Translations under genes and position numbers: made by a program
Part shown: positions 12,401-26,003 of the stretch, one piece after another
How the letters are laid out: every line of letters starts with the position of its first letter
How positions within the stretch are numbered: position 1 is the stretch's first letter
Notes under the pieces: model-generated
What the model was told of the DNA's origin: nothing
The model's database searches: none
What the model saw: only the letters and a program-made list of their open reading frames with translations
Origin: Oasisia sp. SBJ-2009
Lineage: Eukaryota; Annelida; Polychaeta; Sabellida; Siboglinidae
DNA: 64,000 bases
Direction: 5' to 3'
Assembly (NCBI GenBank): GCA_964017155.1
Contig: OZ024855.1
Coordinates: 930,001-994,000 of the forward strand

Positions 12401-15400
12401 CGCAGTAACATGCACCGCTGCGCTTGCGACTGTCACAAATCGCGCTGTCTTTTCGACCTCAACAGTTTGCCAAGACGCGCTGTTTATAAAACATCAATAC
12501 GCGCAAGATGATTGTAATTGAATGAATTAATTTAATCAAGTATCAAATGTTGGCAAAAATACTGATATAATAGCAACTTTGAGGTGGGTCCGACTTGTAC
12601 ATAAGTGCCAAATAGTGAAATTCTGAACAAAAATTGAGAGTATACGTGCTTTTATGAGAGAGTGCGCGTGAAGGTACGCGCCCGCAAGTGTAGGCATTTA
12701 TGTACAAGTCGGGCCCACCTCAATGTTGGTATTATAACTGTATCTTTGCCAATATTTGATACTTGATTTTGTTAACTCAATCAATTATAATCATCTTGCG
12801 CATATTAATGTTTTATATACAGCGCGTCTTAGCAGACATTTGAGGTCGAAAAGACAGCGTGGTCGGCATAAACAAACTGTTTATTGCTCATTCCATATGC
12901 ACAGCGCAGTAACATGCACCGCTGCGCTTGCGACTGGCACAAATCGCGCTGTCTTTTCGACCTCAAAAGTTTGCCAAGACGCGCTGTTTATAAAACATAA
13001 ATACGCGCAAGATGATTATAATTGAATGAATTAATTTAATCAATTATCAAATGTTGGCAAAAATACTGATATAATAGCAACATTGAGGTGGGTCCGACTT
13101 GTACATAAGTGCCAAATAGTGAAATTCTGAACAAAAATTGAGAGTATACGTGCTTTTATGAGAGAGTGCGCGTGAAGGTACGCGCCCGCAAGAGTAGGCA
13201 TTCATGTACAAGTCGGGCCCACCTCAATTTTGGTATTATAACTGTATCTTTGCCAATATTTGATACTTGATTTTGTTAACTCAATCAATTATAATCATCT
13301 TGCGCATATTAATGTTTTATATACAGCGCGTCTTAGCAGACATTTGAGGTCGAAAAGACAGCGTGGTCGGCATAAACAAACTGTTTATTGCTCATTCCAT
13401 ATGCACAGCGCAGTAACATGCACCGCTGCGCTTGCGACTGTCACAAATCGCGCTGTCTTTTCGACCTCAACAGTTTGCCAAGACGCGCTGTTTATAAAAC
13501 ATAAATACGCGCAAGATGATTGTAATTCAATGAATTAATTTAATCAAGTATCAAATGTTGGCAAAAATACTGATATAATAGCAACTTTGAGGTGGGTCCG
13601 ACTTGTACATAAGTGCCAAATAGTGAAATTCTGAACAAAAATTGAGAGTATACGTGCTTTTATGAGAGAGTGCGCGTGAAGGTACGCGCCCGCAAGAGTA
13701 GGCATCCATGTACAAGTCGGGCCCACCTCAATTTTGGTATTATAACTGTATCTTTTCCAATATTTGATACTTGATTTTGTTAACTCAATCAATTATAATC
13801 ATCTTGCGCATATTAATGTTTTATATACAGCGCGTCTTAGCAGACATTTGAGGTCGAAAAGACAGCGTGGTCGGCATAAACAAACTGTTTATTGCTCATT
13901 CCATATGCACAGCGCAGGAACATGCACCGCTGCGCTTGCGACTGGCACAAATCGCGCTGTCTTTTCGACCTCAACAGTTTGCCAAGACGCGCTGTTTATA
14001 AAACATAAATACGCGCAAGATGATTGTAATTGAATGAATTAATTTAATCAAGTATCAAATGTTGGCAAAAATACTGATATAATAGCAACTTTGAGGTGGG
14101 TCCGACTTGTACATAAGTGCCAAATAGTGAAATTCTGAACAAAAATTGAGAGTATACGTGCTTTTATGAGAGAGTGCGCGTGAAGGTACGCGCCCGCAAG
14201 AGTAGGCATTCATGTACAAGTCGGGCCCACCTCAATTTTGGTATTATAACTGTATCTTTGCCAATATTTGATACTTGATTTTGTTAACTCAATCAATTAT
14301 AATCATCTTGCGCATATTAATGTTTTATATACAGCGCGTCTTAGCAGACATTTGAGGTCGAAAAGACAGCGTGGTCAGCATAAACAAACTGTTTATTGCT
14401 CATTCCATATGCACAGCGCAGTAACATGCACCGCTGCGCTTGCGACTGTCACAAATCGCGCTGTCTTTTCGACCTCAACAGTTTGCCAAGACGCGCTGTT
14501 TATAAAACATCAATACGCGCAAGATGATTGTAATTGAATGAATTAATTTAATCAAGTATCAAATGTTGGCAAAAATACTGATATAATAGCAACTTTGAGG
14601 TGGGTCCGACTTGTACATAAGTGCCAAATAGTGAAATTCTGAACAAAAATTGAGAGTATACGTGCTTTTATGAGAGAGTGCGCGTGAAGGTACGCGCCCG
14701 CAAGTGTAGGCATTTATGTACAAGTCGGGCCCACCTCAATGTTGGTATTATAACTGTATCTTTGCCAATATTTGATACTTGATTTTGTTAACTCAATCAA
14801 TTATAATCATCTTGCGCATATTAATGTTTTATATACAGCGCGTCTTAGCAGACATTTGAGGTCGAAAAGACAGCGTGGTCGGCATAAACAAACTGTTTAT
14901 TGCTCATTCCATATGCACAGCGCAGGAACATGCACCGCTGCGCTTGCGACTGGCACAAATCGCGCTGTCTTTTCGACCTCAACAGTTTGCCAAGACGCGC
15001 TGTTTATAAAACATAAATACGCGCAAGATGATTGTAATTGAATGAATTAATTTAATCAAGTATCAAATGTTGGCAAAAATACTGATATAATAGCAACTTT
15101 GAGGTGGGTCCGACTTGTACATAAGTGCCAAATAGTGAAATTCTGAACAAAAATTGAGAGTATACGTGCTTTTATGAGAGAGTGCGCGTGAAGGTACGCG
15201 CCCGCAAGAGTAGGCATTCATGTACAAGTCGGGCCCACCTCAATTTTGGTATTATAACTGTATCTTTGCCAATATTTGATACTTGATTTTGTTAACTCAA
15301 TCAATTATAATCATCTTGCGCATATTAATGTTTTATATACAGCGCGTCTTAGCAGACATTTGAGGTCGAAAAGACAGCGTGGTCAGCATAAACAAACTGT

Positions 15401-16027
15401 TTATTGCTCATTCCATATGCACAGCGCAGTAACATGCACCGCTGCGCTTGCGACTGTCACAAATCGCGCTGTCTTTTCGACCTCAACAGTTTGCCAAGAC
15501 GCGCTGTTTATAAAACATCAATACGCGCAAGATGATTGTAATTGAATGAATTAATTTAATCAAGTATCAAATGTTGGCAAAAATACTGATATAATAGCAA
15601 CTTTGAGGTGGGTCCGACTTGTACATAAGTGCCAAATAGTGAAATTCTGAACAAAAATTGAGAGTATACGTGCTTTTATGAGAGAGTGCGCGTGAAGGTA
15701 CGCGCCCGCAAGTGTAGGCATTTATGTACAAGTCGGGCCCACCTCAATGTTGGTATTATAACTGTATCTTTGCCAATATTTGATACTTGATTTTGTTAAC
15801 TCAATCAATTATAATCATCTTGCGCATATTAATGTTTTATATACAGCGCGTCTTAGCAGACATTTGAGGTCGAAAAGACAGCGTGGTCGGCATAAACAAA
15901 CTGTTTATTGCTCATTCCATATGCACAGCGCAGTAACATGCACCGCTGCGCTTGCGACTGGCACAAATCGCGCTGTCTTTTCGACCTCAAAAGTTTGCCA
16001 AGACGCGCTGTTTATAAAACATAAATA
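9476..16027. repeat. Tetramer higher-order repeat, 2016 bp, units 20-32
   Basis: All 13 monomers here are exactly 504 bp (starts 9476, 9980, 10484, 10988, 11492, 11996, 12500, 13004, 13508, 14012, 14516, 15020, 15524). Four subtypes follow in order: A with gcaggaacatg, B with ggtcagcat and aaaacatcaatac, C with tgtaggcatttatg and ctcaaaagt, D with gtaattcaatg. Complete ABCD cycles are 9476-11491 and 11492-13507. Then comes AB at 13508-14515, a C/A hybrid plus B at 14516-15523, and C at 15524. One visible difference between cycles is ccacgtac near 11692 where the others read ccatgtac. Confidence 0.88.
14516..15019. repeat. Hybrid monomer marking an unequal-crossover junction
   Basis: The first half has the C-type marker tgtaggcatttatg with ctcaatgttgg. 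The second half has the A-type marker gcaggaacatg followed by gactggcac and ctcaacagt. It is followed by a B-type unit, so the order reads A-B-(C/A)-B-C instead of A-B-C-D. This is the product expected when two arrays misaligned by two monomers recombine between offsets of about 226 and 411. It leaves a 1008-bp AB duplication (13508-14515 and 14516-15523). Confidence 0.8.
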
Positions 16028-16269
16028 CGCGCAAGATGATTGTAATTGAATGAATTAATTTAATCAATTATCAAATGTTGGCAAAAATACTGATATAATA
16101 GCAACATTGAGGTGGGTCCGACTTGTACATAAGTGCCAAATAGTGAAATACTGAACACAAATTGAGAGTATACGTGCTTTTATGAGAGAGTGCGCGTGAA
16201 AGTACGCGCCCGCAAGAGTAGGCATTCATGTACAAGTCGGGCCCACCTCAATTTTGGTATTATAACTGG

Positions 16270-19200
16270 ATCTTTGCCAATATCTGATACTTGATTTTGT
16301 TAATTCAATCAATTATAATCATCTTGCGCATATTAATGTTTTATATACAGCGCGTCTTAGCAGACTTTTGAGGTCGAAAAGACCGCGTGGTCGGCATAAA
16401 CAAACTGTTTATTGCTCATTCCATATGCACAGCGCAGTAACATGCACCGCTGCGCTTGCGACTGGCACAAATCGCGCTGTCTTTTCGACCTCAAAAGTTT
16501 GCCAAGACGCGCTGTTTATAAAACATAAATACGCGCAAGATGATTATAATTGAATGAATTAATGTAATCAATTATCAAATGTTGGCAAAAATACTGATAT
16601 AATAGCAACATTGAGGTGGGTCCGACTTGTACATAAGTGCCAAATAGTGAAATACTGAACACAAATTGAGAGTATACGTGCTTTTATGAGAGAGTGCGCG
16701 TGAAAGTACGCGCCCGCAAGAGTAGGCATTCATGTACAAGTCGGGCCCACCTCAATTTTGGTATTATAACTGTATCTTTGCCAATATCTGATACTTGATT
16801 TTGTTAATTCAATCAATTATAATCATCTTGCGCATATTAATGTTTATATACAGCGCGTCTTAGCAGACTTTTGAGGTCGAAAAGACAGCGTGGTCGGCAT
16901 AAACAAACTGTTTATTGCTCATTCCATATGCACCGCTGCGCTTGCGACTGTCACAAATCGCGCTGTCTTTTCGACCTCAACAGTTTGCCAAGACGCGCTG
17001 TTTATAAAACATAAATACGCGCAAGATGAATATAATTGAATGAATTAATTTAATCAATTATCAAATGTTGGCAAAAATACTGATATAATAGCAACATTGA
17101 GGTGGGTCCGACTTGTACATAAGTGCCAAATAGTGAAATACTGAACACAAATTGAGAGTATACGTGCTTTTATGAGAGAGTGCGCGTGAAAGTACGCGTC
17201 CGCAAGAGTAGGCATTCATGTACAAGTCGGGCCTACCTCAATTTTGGTATTATAACTGTATCTTTGCCAATATCTGATACTTGATTTTGTTAATTCAATC
17301 AATTATAATCATCTTGCGCATATTAATGTTTTATATACAGCGCGTCTTAGCAGACTTTTGAGGTCGAAAAGACAGCGTGGTCGGCATAAACAAACTGTTT
17401 ATTGCTCATTCCATATGCACCGCTGCGCTTGCGACTGTCACAAATCGCGCTGTCTTTTCGACCTCAACAGTTTGCCAAGACGCGCTGTTTATAAAACATA
17501 AATACGCGCAAGATGATTGTAATTGAATGAATTAATTTAACCAAGTATCAAATGTTGGCAAAAATACTGATATAATAGCAACTTTGAGGTGGGTCCGACT
17601 TGTACATCAGTGCCAAATAGTGAAATTCTGAACAAAAATTGAGAGTATACGTGCTTTTATGAGAGAGTGCGCGTGAAGGTACGCGCCCGCAAGTGTAGGC
17701 ATTCATGTACAAGTCGGGCCCACCTCAATGTTGGTATTATAACTGTATCTTTGCCAATATTTGATACTTGATTTTGTTAACTCAATCAATTATAATCATC
17801 TTGCGCATATTAATGTTTTATATACAGCGCGTCTTAGCAGACATTTGAGGTCGAAAAGATAGCGTGGTCGGCATAAACAAACTGTTTATTGCTCATTCCA
17901 TATGCACAGCGCAGTAACATGCACCGCTGCGCTTGCGACTGGCACAAATCGCGCTGTCTTTTCGACCTCAAAAGTTTGCCAAGACGCGCTGTTTATAAAA
18001 CATAAATACGCGCAAGATGATTATAATTGAATGAATTAATTTAATCAATTATCAAATGTTGGCAAAAATACTGATATAATAGCAACATTGAGGTGGGTCC
18101 GACTTGTACATAAGTGCCAAATAGTGAAATACTGAACACAAATTGAGAGTATACGTGCTTTTATAAGAGAGTGCGCGTGAAAGCACGCGCCCGCAAGAGT
18201 AGGCATTCATGTACAAGTCGGGCCCACCTCAATTTTGGTATTATAACTGTATCTTTGCCAATATCTGATACTTGATTTTGTTAATTCAATCAATTATAAT
18301 CATCTTGCGCATATTAATGTTTTATATACAGCGCGTCTTAGCAGACTTTTGAGGTCGAAAAGACCGCGTGGTCGGCATAAACAAACTGTTTATTGCTCAT
18401 TCCATATGCACAGCGCAGTAACATGCACCGCTGCGCTTGCGACTGGCACAAATCGCGCTGTCTTTTCGACCTCAAAAGTTTGCCAAGACGCGCTGTTTAT
18501 AAAACATAAATACGCGCAAGATGATTATAATTGAATGAATTAATGTAATCAATTATCAAATGTTGGCAAAAATACTGATATAATAGCAACATTGAGGTGG
18601 GTCCGACTTGTACATAAGTGCCAAATAGTGAAATACTGAACACAAATTGAGAGTATACGTGCTTTTATGAGAGAGTGCGCGTGAAAGTACGCGCCCGCAA
18701 GAGTAGGCATTCATGTACAAGTCGGGCCCACCTCAATTTTGGTATTATAACTGTATCTTTGCCAATATCTGATACTTGATTTTGTTAATTCAATCAATTA
18801 TAATCATCTTGCGCATATTAATGTTTATATACAGCGCGTCTTAGCAGACTTTTGAGGTCGAAAAGACAGCGTGGTCGGCATAAACAAACTGTTTATTGCT
18901 CATTCCATATGCACCGCTGCGCTTGCGACTGTCACAAATCGCGCTGTCTTTTCGACCTCAACAGTTTGCCAAGACGCGCTGTTTATAAAACATAAATACG
19001 CGCAAGATGAATATAATTGAATGAATTAATTTAATCAATTATCAAATGTTGGCAAAAATACTGATATAATAGCAACATTGAGGTGGGTCCGACTTGTACA
19101 TAAGTGCCAAATAGTGAAATACTGAACACAAATTGAGAGTATACGTGCTTTTATGAGAGAGTGCGCGTGAAAGTACGCGTCCGCAAGAGTAGGCATTCAT

Positions 19201-22200
19201 GTACAAGTCGGGCCTACCTCAATTTTGGTATTATAACTGTATCTTTGCCAATATCTGATACTTGATTTTGTTAATTCAATCAATTATAATCATCTTGCGC
19301 ATATTAATGTTTTATATACAGCGCGTCTTAGCAGACTTTTGAGGTCGAAAAGACAGCGTGGTCGGCATAAACAAACTGTTTATTGCTCATTCCATATGCA
19401 CCGCTGCGCTTGCGACTGTCACAAATCGCGCTGTCTTTTCGACCTCAACAGTTTGCCAAGACGCGCTGTTTATAAAACATAAATACGCGCAAGATGATTG
19501 TAATTGAATGAATTAATTTAACCAAGTATCAAATGTTGGCAAAAATACTGATATAATAGCAACTTTGAGGTGGGTCCGACTTGTACATCAGTGCCAAATA
19601 GTGAAATTCTGAACAAAAATTGAGAGTATACGTGCTTTTATGAGAGAGTGCGCGTGAAGGTACGCGCCCGCAAGTGTAGGCATTCATGTACAAGTCGGGC
19701 CCACCTCAATGTTGGTATTATAACTGTATCTTTGCCAATATTTGATACTTGATTTTGTTAACTCAATCAATTATAATCATCTTGCGCATATTAATGTTTT
19801 ATATACAGCGCGTCTTAGCAGACATTTGAGGTCGAAAAGATAGCGTGGTCGGCATAAACAAACTGTTTATTGCTCATTCCATATGCACAGCGCAGTAACA
19901 TGCACCGCTGCGCTTGCGACTGGCACAAATCGCGCTGTCTTTTCGACCTCAAAAGTTTGCCAAGACGCGCTGTTTATAAAACATAAATACGCGCAAGATG
20001 ATTATAATTGAATGAATTAATTTAATCAATTATCAAATGTTGGCAAAAATACTGATATAATAGCAACATTGAGGTGGGTCCGACTTGTACATAAGTGCCA
20101 AATAGTGAAATACTGAACACAAATTGAGAGTATACGTGCTTTTATAAGAGAGTGCGCGTGAAAGCACGCGCCCGCAAGAGTAGGCATTCATGTACAAGTC
20201 GGGCCCACCTCAATTTTGGTATTATAACTGTATCTTTGCCAATATCTGATACTTGATTTTGTTAATTCAATCAATTATAATCATCTTGCGCATATTAATG
20301 TTTTATATACAGCGCGTCTTAGCAGACTTTTGAGGTCGAAAAGACCGCGTGGTCGGCATAAACAAACTGTTTATTGCTCATTCCATATGCACAGCGCAGT
20401 AACATGCACCGCTGCGCTTGCGACTGGCACAAATCGCGCTGTCTTTTCGACCTCAAAAGTTTGCCAAGACGCGCTGTTTATAAAACATAAATACGCGCAA
20501 GATGATTATAATTGAATGAATTAATGTAATCAATTATCAAATGTTGGCAAAAATACTGATATAATAGCAACATTGAGGTGGGTCCGACTTGTACATAAGT
20601 GCCAAATAGTGAAATACTGAACACAAATTGAGAGTATACGTGCTTTTATGAGAGAGTGCGCGTGAAAGTACGCGCCCGCAAGAGTAGGCATTCATGTACA
20701 AGTCGGGCCCACCTCAATTTTGGTATTATAACTGTATCTTTGCCAATATCTGATACTTGATTTTGTTAATTCAATCAATTATAATCATCTTGCGCATATT
20801 AATGTTTATATACAGCGCGTCTTAGCAGACTTTTGAGGTCGAAAAGACAGCGTGGTCGGCATAAACAAACTGTTTATTGCTCATTCCATATGCACCGCTG
20901 CGCTTGCGACTGTCACAAATCGCGCTGTCTTTTCGACCTCAACAGTTTGCCAAGACGCGCTGTTTATAAAACATAAATACGCGCAAGATGAATATAATTG
21001 AATGAATTAATTTAATCAATTATCAAATGTTGGCAAAAATACTGATATAATAGCAACATTGAGGTGGGTCCGACTTGTACATAAGTGCCAAATAGTGAAA
21101 TACTGAACACAAATTGAGAGTATACGTGCTTTTATGAGAGAGTGCGCGTGAAAGTACGCGTCCGCAAGAGTAGGCATTCATGTACAAGTCGGGCCTACCT
21201 CAATTTTGGTATTATAACTGTATCTTTGCCAATATCTGATACTTGATTTTGTTAATTCAATCAATTATAATCATCTTGCGCATATTAATGTTTTATATAC
21301 AGCGCGTCTTAGCAGACTTTTGAGGTCGAAAAGACAGCGTGGTCGGCATAAACAAACTGTTTATTGCTCATTCCATATGCACCGCTGCGCTTGCGACTGT
21401 CACAAATCGCGCTGTCTTTTCGACCTCAACAGTTTGCCAAGACGCGCTGTTTATAAAACATAAATACGCGCAAGATGATTGTAATTGAATGAATTAATTT
21501 AACCAAGTATCAAATGTTGGCAAAAATACTGATATAATAGCAACTTTGAGGTGGGTCCGACTTGTACATCAGTGCCAAATAGTGAAATTCTGAACAAAAA
21601 TTGAGAGTATACGTGCTTTTATGAGAGAGTGCGCGTGAAGGTACGCGCCCGCAAGTGTAGGCATTCATGTACAAGTCGGGCCCACCTCAATGTTGGTATT
21701 ATAACTGTATCTTTGCCAATATTTGATACTTGATTTTGTTAACTCAATCAATTATAATCATCTTGCGCATATTAATGTTTTATATACAGCGCGTCTTAGC
21801 AGACATTTGAGGTCGAAAAGATAGCGTGGTCGGCATAAACAAACTGTTTATTGCTCATTCCATATGCACAGCGCAGTAACATGCACCGCTGCGCTTGCGA
21901 CTGGCACAAATCGCGCTGTCTTTTCGACCTCAAAAGTTTGCCAAGACGCGCTGTTTATAAAACATAAATACGCGCAAGATGATTATAATTGAATGAATTA
22001 ATTTAATCAATTATCAAATGTTGGCAAAAATACTGATATAATAGCAACATTGAGGTGGGTCCGACTTGTACATAAGTGCCAAATAGTGAAATACTGAACA
22101 CAAATTGAGAGTATACGTGCTTTTATAAGAGAGTGCGCGTGAAAGCACGCGCCCGCAAGAGTAGGCATTCATGTACAAGTCGGGCCCACCTCAATTTTGG

Positions 22201-22277
22201 TATTATAACTGTATCTTTGCCAATATCTGATACTTGATTTTGTTAATTCAATCAATTATAATCATCTTGCGCATATT
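16270..22277. repeat. Tetramer higher-order repeat, 1981 bp, three apparently identical copies
   Basis: Units 34-45 (starts 16532, 17018, 17505, 18009; 18513, 18999, 19486, 19990; 20494, 20980, 21467, 21971) have lengths 486, 487, 504 and 504, three times over. Rare markers recur every 1981 bp: a T lost in atgtttatata, gatgaatataattg, gcgtccgc, gggcctacc, aaccaag, gatagcg, ataagagag with aagcacgcg, and gaccgcg. I found no difference between copies at any marker I compared. The repeat seems bounded on the left by a G at 16269 (taactggatc) and on the right by a G at 22278 (catattgatg). Complete identity needs a machine check. Confidence 0.88.
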
Positions 22278-24000
22278 GATGTTTTATATACAGCGCGTCT
22301 TAGCAGACTTTTGAGGTCGAAAAGACAGCGTGGTCGGCATAAACAAACTGTTTATTGCTCATTCCATATGCACAGCGCAGTAACATGCATCGCTGCGCTT
22401 GCGACTGTCACAAATCGCGCTGTCTTTTCGACCTCAACAGTTTGCCAAGACGCGCTGTTTATAAAACATAAATACGCGCAAGATGATTGTAATTGAATGA
22501 ATTAATTTAATCAAGTATCAAACGTTGGCAAAAATACTGATATAATAGCAACTTTGAGGTGGGTCCGACTTGTACATAAGTGCCAAATAGTGAAATACTG
22601 AACAAAAATTGAGAGTATACGTGCTTTTATGAGAGAGTGCGCGTGAAGGTACGCGCCCGCAAGAGTAGGCATTCATGTACAAGTCGGGCCCACCTCAATG
22701 TTGGTATTATAACTGTATCTTTGCCAATATTTGATACTTGATTTTGTTAACTCAATCAATTATAATCATCTTGCGCATATTAATGTTTTATATACAGCGC
22801 GTCTTAGCAGACATTTGAGGTCGAAAAGATAGCGTGGTCGGCATAAACAAACTGTTTATTGCTCATTCCATATGCACAGCGCAGTAACATGCACCGCTGC
22901 GCTTGCGACTGGCACAAATCGCGCTGTCTTTTCGACCTCAAAAGTTTGCCAAGACGCGCTGTTTATAAAACATAAATACGCGCAAGATGATTATAATTGA
23001 ATGAATTAATTTAATCAATTATCAAATGTTGGCAAAAATACTGATATAATAGCAACATTGAGGTGGGTCCGACTTGTACATAAGTGCCAAATAGTGAAAT
23101 ACTTAACACAAATTGAGAGTATACGTGCTTTTATGAGAGAGTGCGCGTGAAAGTACGCGCCCGCAAGAGTAGGCATTCATGTACAAGTCGGGCCCACCTC
23201 AATTTTGGTATTATAACTGTATCTTTGCCAATATCTGATACTTGATTTTGTTAATTCAATCAATTATAATCATCTTGCGCATATTAATGTTTTATATACA
23301 GCGCGTCTTAGCAGACTTTTGAGGTCGAAAAGACAGCGTGGTCGGCATAAACAAACTGTTTATTGCTCATTCCATATGCACAGCGCAGTAACATGCATCG
23401 CTGCGCTTGCGACTGTCACAAATCGCGCTGTCTTTTCGACCTCAACAGTTTGCCAAGACGCGCTGTTTATAAAACATAAATACGCGCAAGATGATTGTAA
23501 TTGAATGAATTAATTTAATCAAGTATCAAACGTTGGCAAAAATACTGATATAATAGCAACTTTGAGGTGGGTCCGACTTGTACATAAGTGCCAAATAGTG
23601 AAATACTGAACAAAAATTGAGAGTATACGTGCTTTTATGAGAGAGTGCGCGTGAAGGTACGCGCCCGCAAGAGTAGGCATTCATGTACAAGTCGGGCCCA
23701 CCTCAATGTTGGTATTATAACTGTATCTTTGCCAATATTTGATACTTGATTTTGTTAACTCAATCAATTATAATCATCTTGCGCATATTAATGTTTTATA
23801 TACAGCGCGTCTTAGCAGACATTTGAGGTCGAAAAGACAGCGTGGTCGGCATAAACAAATTGTTTATTGCTCATTCCATATGCACAGCGCAGTAACATGC
23901 ACCGCTGCGCTTGCGACTGGCACAAATCGCGCTGTCTTTTCGACCTCAACAGTTTGCCAAGACGCGCTGTTTATAAAACATAAATACGCGCAAGATGATT
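22278..24000. repeat. Transition zone with a 1008-bp dimer duplication
   Basis: The second half of the unit at 21971 and the first half of that at 22475 (marker aaacgttggc) recur 1008 bp later, in the units starting 22979 and 23483 (marker aaacgttggc near 23527). Both carry gcatcgctg with gactgtcac. The second half of the unit at 23483 changes to the aaattgttt subtype (class S), which belongs to the right-hand domain. The boundary between the two monomer families therefore lies inside this monomer, between about 23,700 and 23,870. Confidence 0.75.
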
Positions 24001-26003
24001 GTAATTGAATGAATTAATTTAATCAAGTATCAAATGTTGGCAAAAATACTGATATAATACCAACATTGAGGTGGGTCCGACTTGTACATAAGTGCCAAAT
24101 AGTGAAATTCTGAACAAAAATTGAGAGTATACGTGCTTTTATGAGAGAGAGCGCGTGAAGGTACGCGCCCGCAAGAGTAGGCATTCATGTACAAGTCGGG
24201 CCCACCTCAATGTTGGTATTATAACTGTATCTTTGCCAATATTTGATACTTGATTTTGTTAATTCAATCAATTATAATCATCTTGCGCATATTAATGTTT
24301 TATATACTGCGCGTCTTAGCAGACATTTGAGGTCGAAAAGACAGCGTGGTCGGCATAAACAAACTGTTTATTGCTCATTCCATATGCACAGCGCAGTAAC
24401 ATGCACCGCTGCCCTTGCGACTGGCACAAATCGCGCTGTCTTTTCGACCTCAACAGTTTGCCAAGACGCGCTGTTTATAAAACATAAATACTCGCAAGAT
24501 GATTGTAATTGAATGAATTAATTTAATCAAGTATCAAATGTTGGCAAAAATACTGATATAATAGCAACTTTGAGGTGGGTCCGACTTGTACATAAGTGCC
24601 AAATAGTGAAATTCTGAACAAAAATTGAGAGTATACGTGCTTTTATGAGAGAGAGCGCGTGAAGGTACGCGCCCGCAAAAGTAGGCATTCATGTACAAGT
24701 CGGGCCCACCTCAATTTTGGTATTATAACTGTATCTTTGCCAATATTTGATACTTGATTTTGTTAATTCAATCAATTATAATCGTCTTGCGCATATTAAT
24801 GTTTTATATACAGCGCGTCTTAGCAGACATTTGAGGTCGAAAAGACAGCGTGGTCGGCATAAACAAACTGTTTATTGCTCATTCCATATGCACAGCGCAG
24901 TAACATGCACCGCTGCGCTTGCGACTGGCACAAATCGTTCTGTCTTTTCGACCCCAAACGTTTGCCAAGACGCGCTGTTTATAAAACATAAATACGCGCA
25001 AGATGATTATAATTGAATGAATTAATTTAATCAAGTATCAAATGTTGGCCAAAAATAGTGATATAATAGCAACATTGAGGTGGGTCCGACTTGTACATAA
25101 GTGCCAAATAGTGAAATTCTGAACAAAAATTGAGAGTATACGTGCTTTTATGAGAGAGTGCGCGTGAAGGTACGCGCCCGCAAGAGTAGGCATTCATGTA
25201 CAAGTCGGGCCCACCTCAATTTTGGTATTATAACTGTATCTTTGCCAATATTTGATACTTGATTTTGTTAATTCAATCAATTATAATCATCTTGCGCATA
25301 TTAATGTTTTATATACAGCGCGTCTTAGCATACATTTGAGGTCGAAAAGACAGCGTGGTCGGCATCAACAAACTGTTTATTGCTCATTCCATATGCACAG
25401 CGCAGTAACATGCACCGCTGCGCTTGCGACTGGCACAAATCGCGCTGTCTTTTCGACCTCAACAGTTTGCCAAGACGCGCTGTTTATAAAACATAAATAC
25501 TCGCAAGATGATTGTAATTGAATGTATTAATTTAATCAAGTATCAAATGTTGGCAAAAATACTGATATAATAGCAACTTTGAGGTGGGTCCGACTTGTAC
25601 ATAAGTGCCAAATAGTGAAATTCTGAACAAAAATTGAGAGTATACGTGCTTTTATGAGAGAGAGCGCGTGAAGGTACGCGCCCGCAAAAGTAGGCATTCA
25701 TGTACAAGTCGGGCCCACCTCAATTTTGGTATTATAACTGTATCTTTGCCAATATTTGATACTTGATTTTGTTAACTCAATCAATTATAATCATCTTGCG
25801 CATATTAATGTTTTATATACAGCGCGTCTTAGCAGACATTTGAGGTCGAAAAAACAGCGTGGTCGGCATAAACAAACTGTTTATTGCTTATTCCATATGC
25901 ACAGCGCAGTAACATGCACCGCTGCGCTTGCGACTGGCACAAATCGCGCTGTCTTTTCGACCTCAACAGTTTGCCAAGACGCGCTGTTTATAAAACATAA
26001 ATA

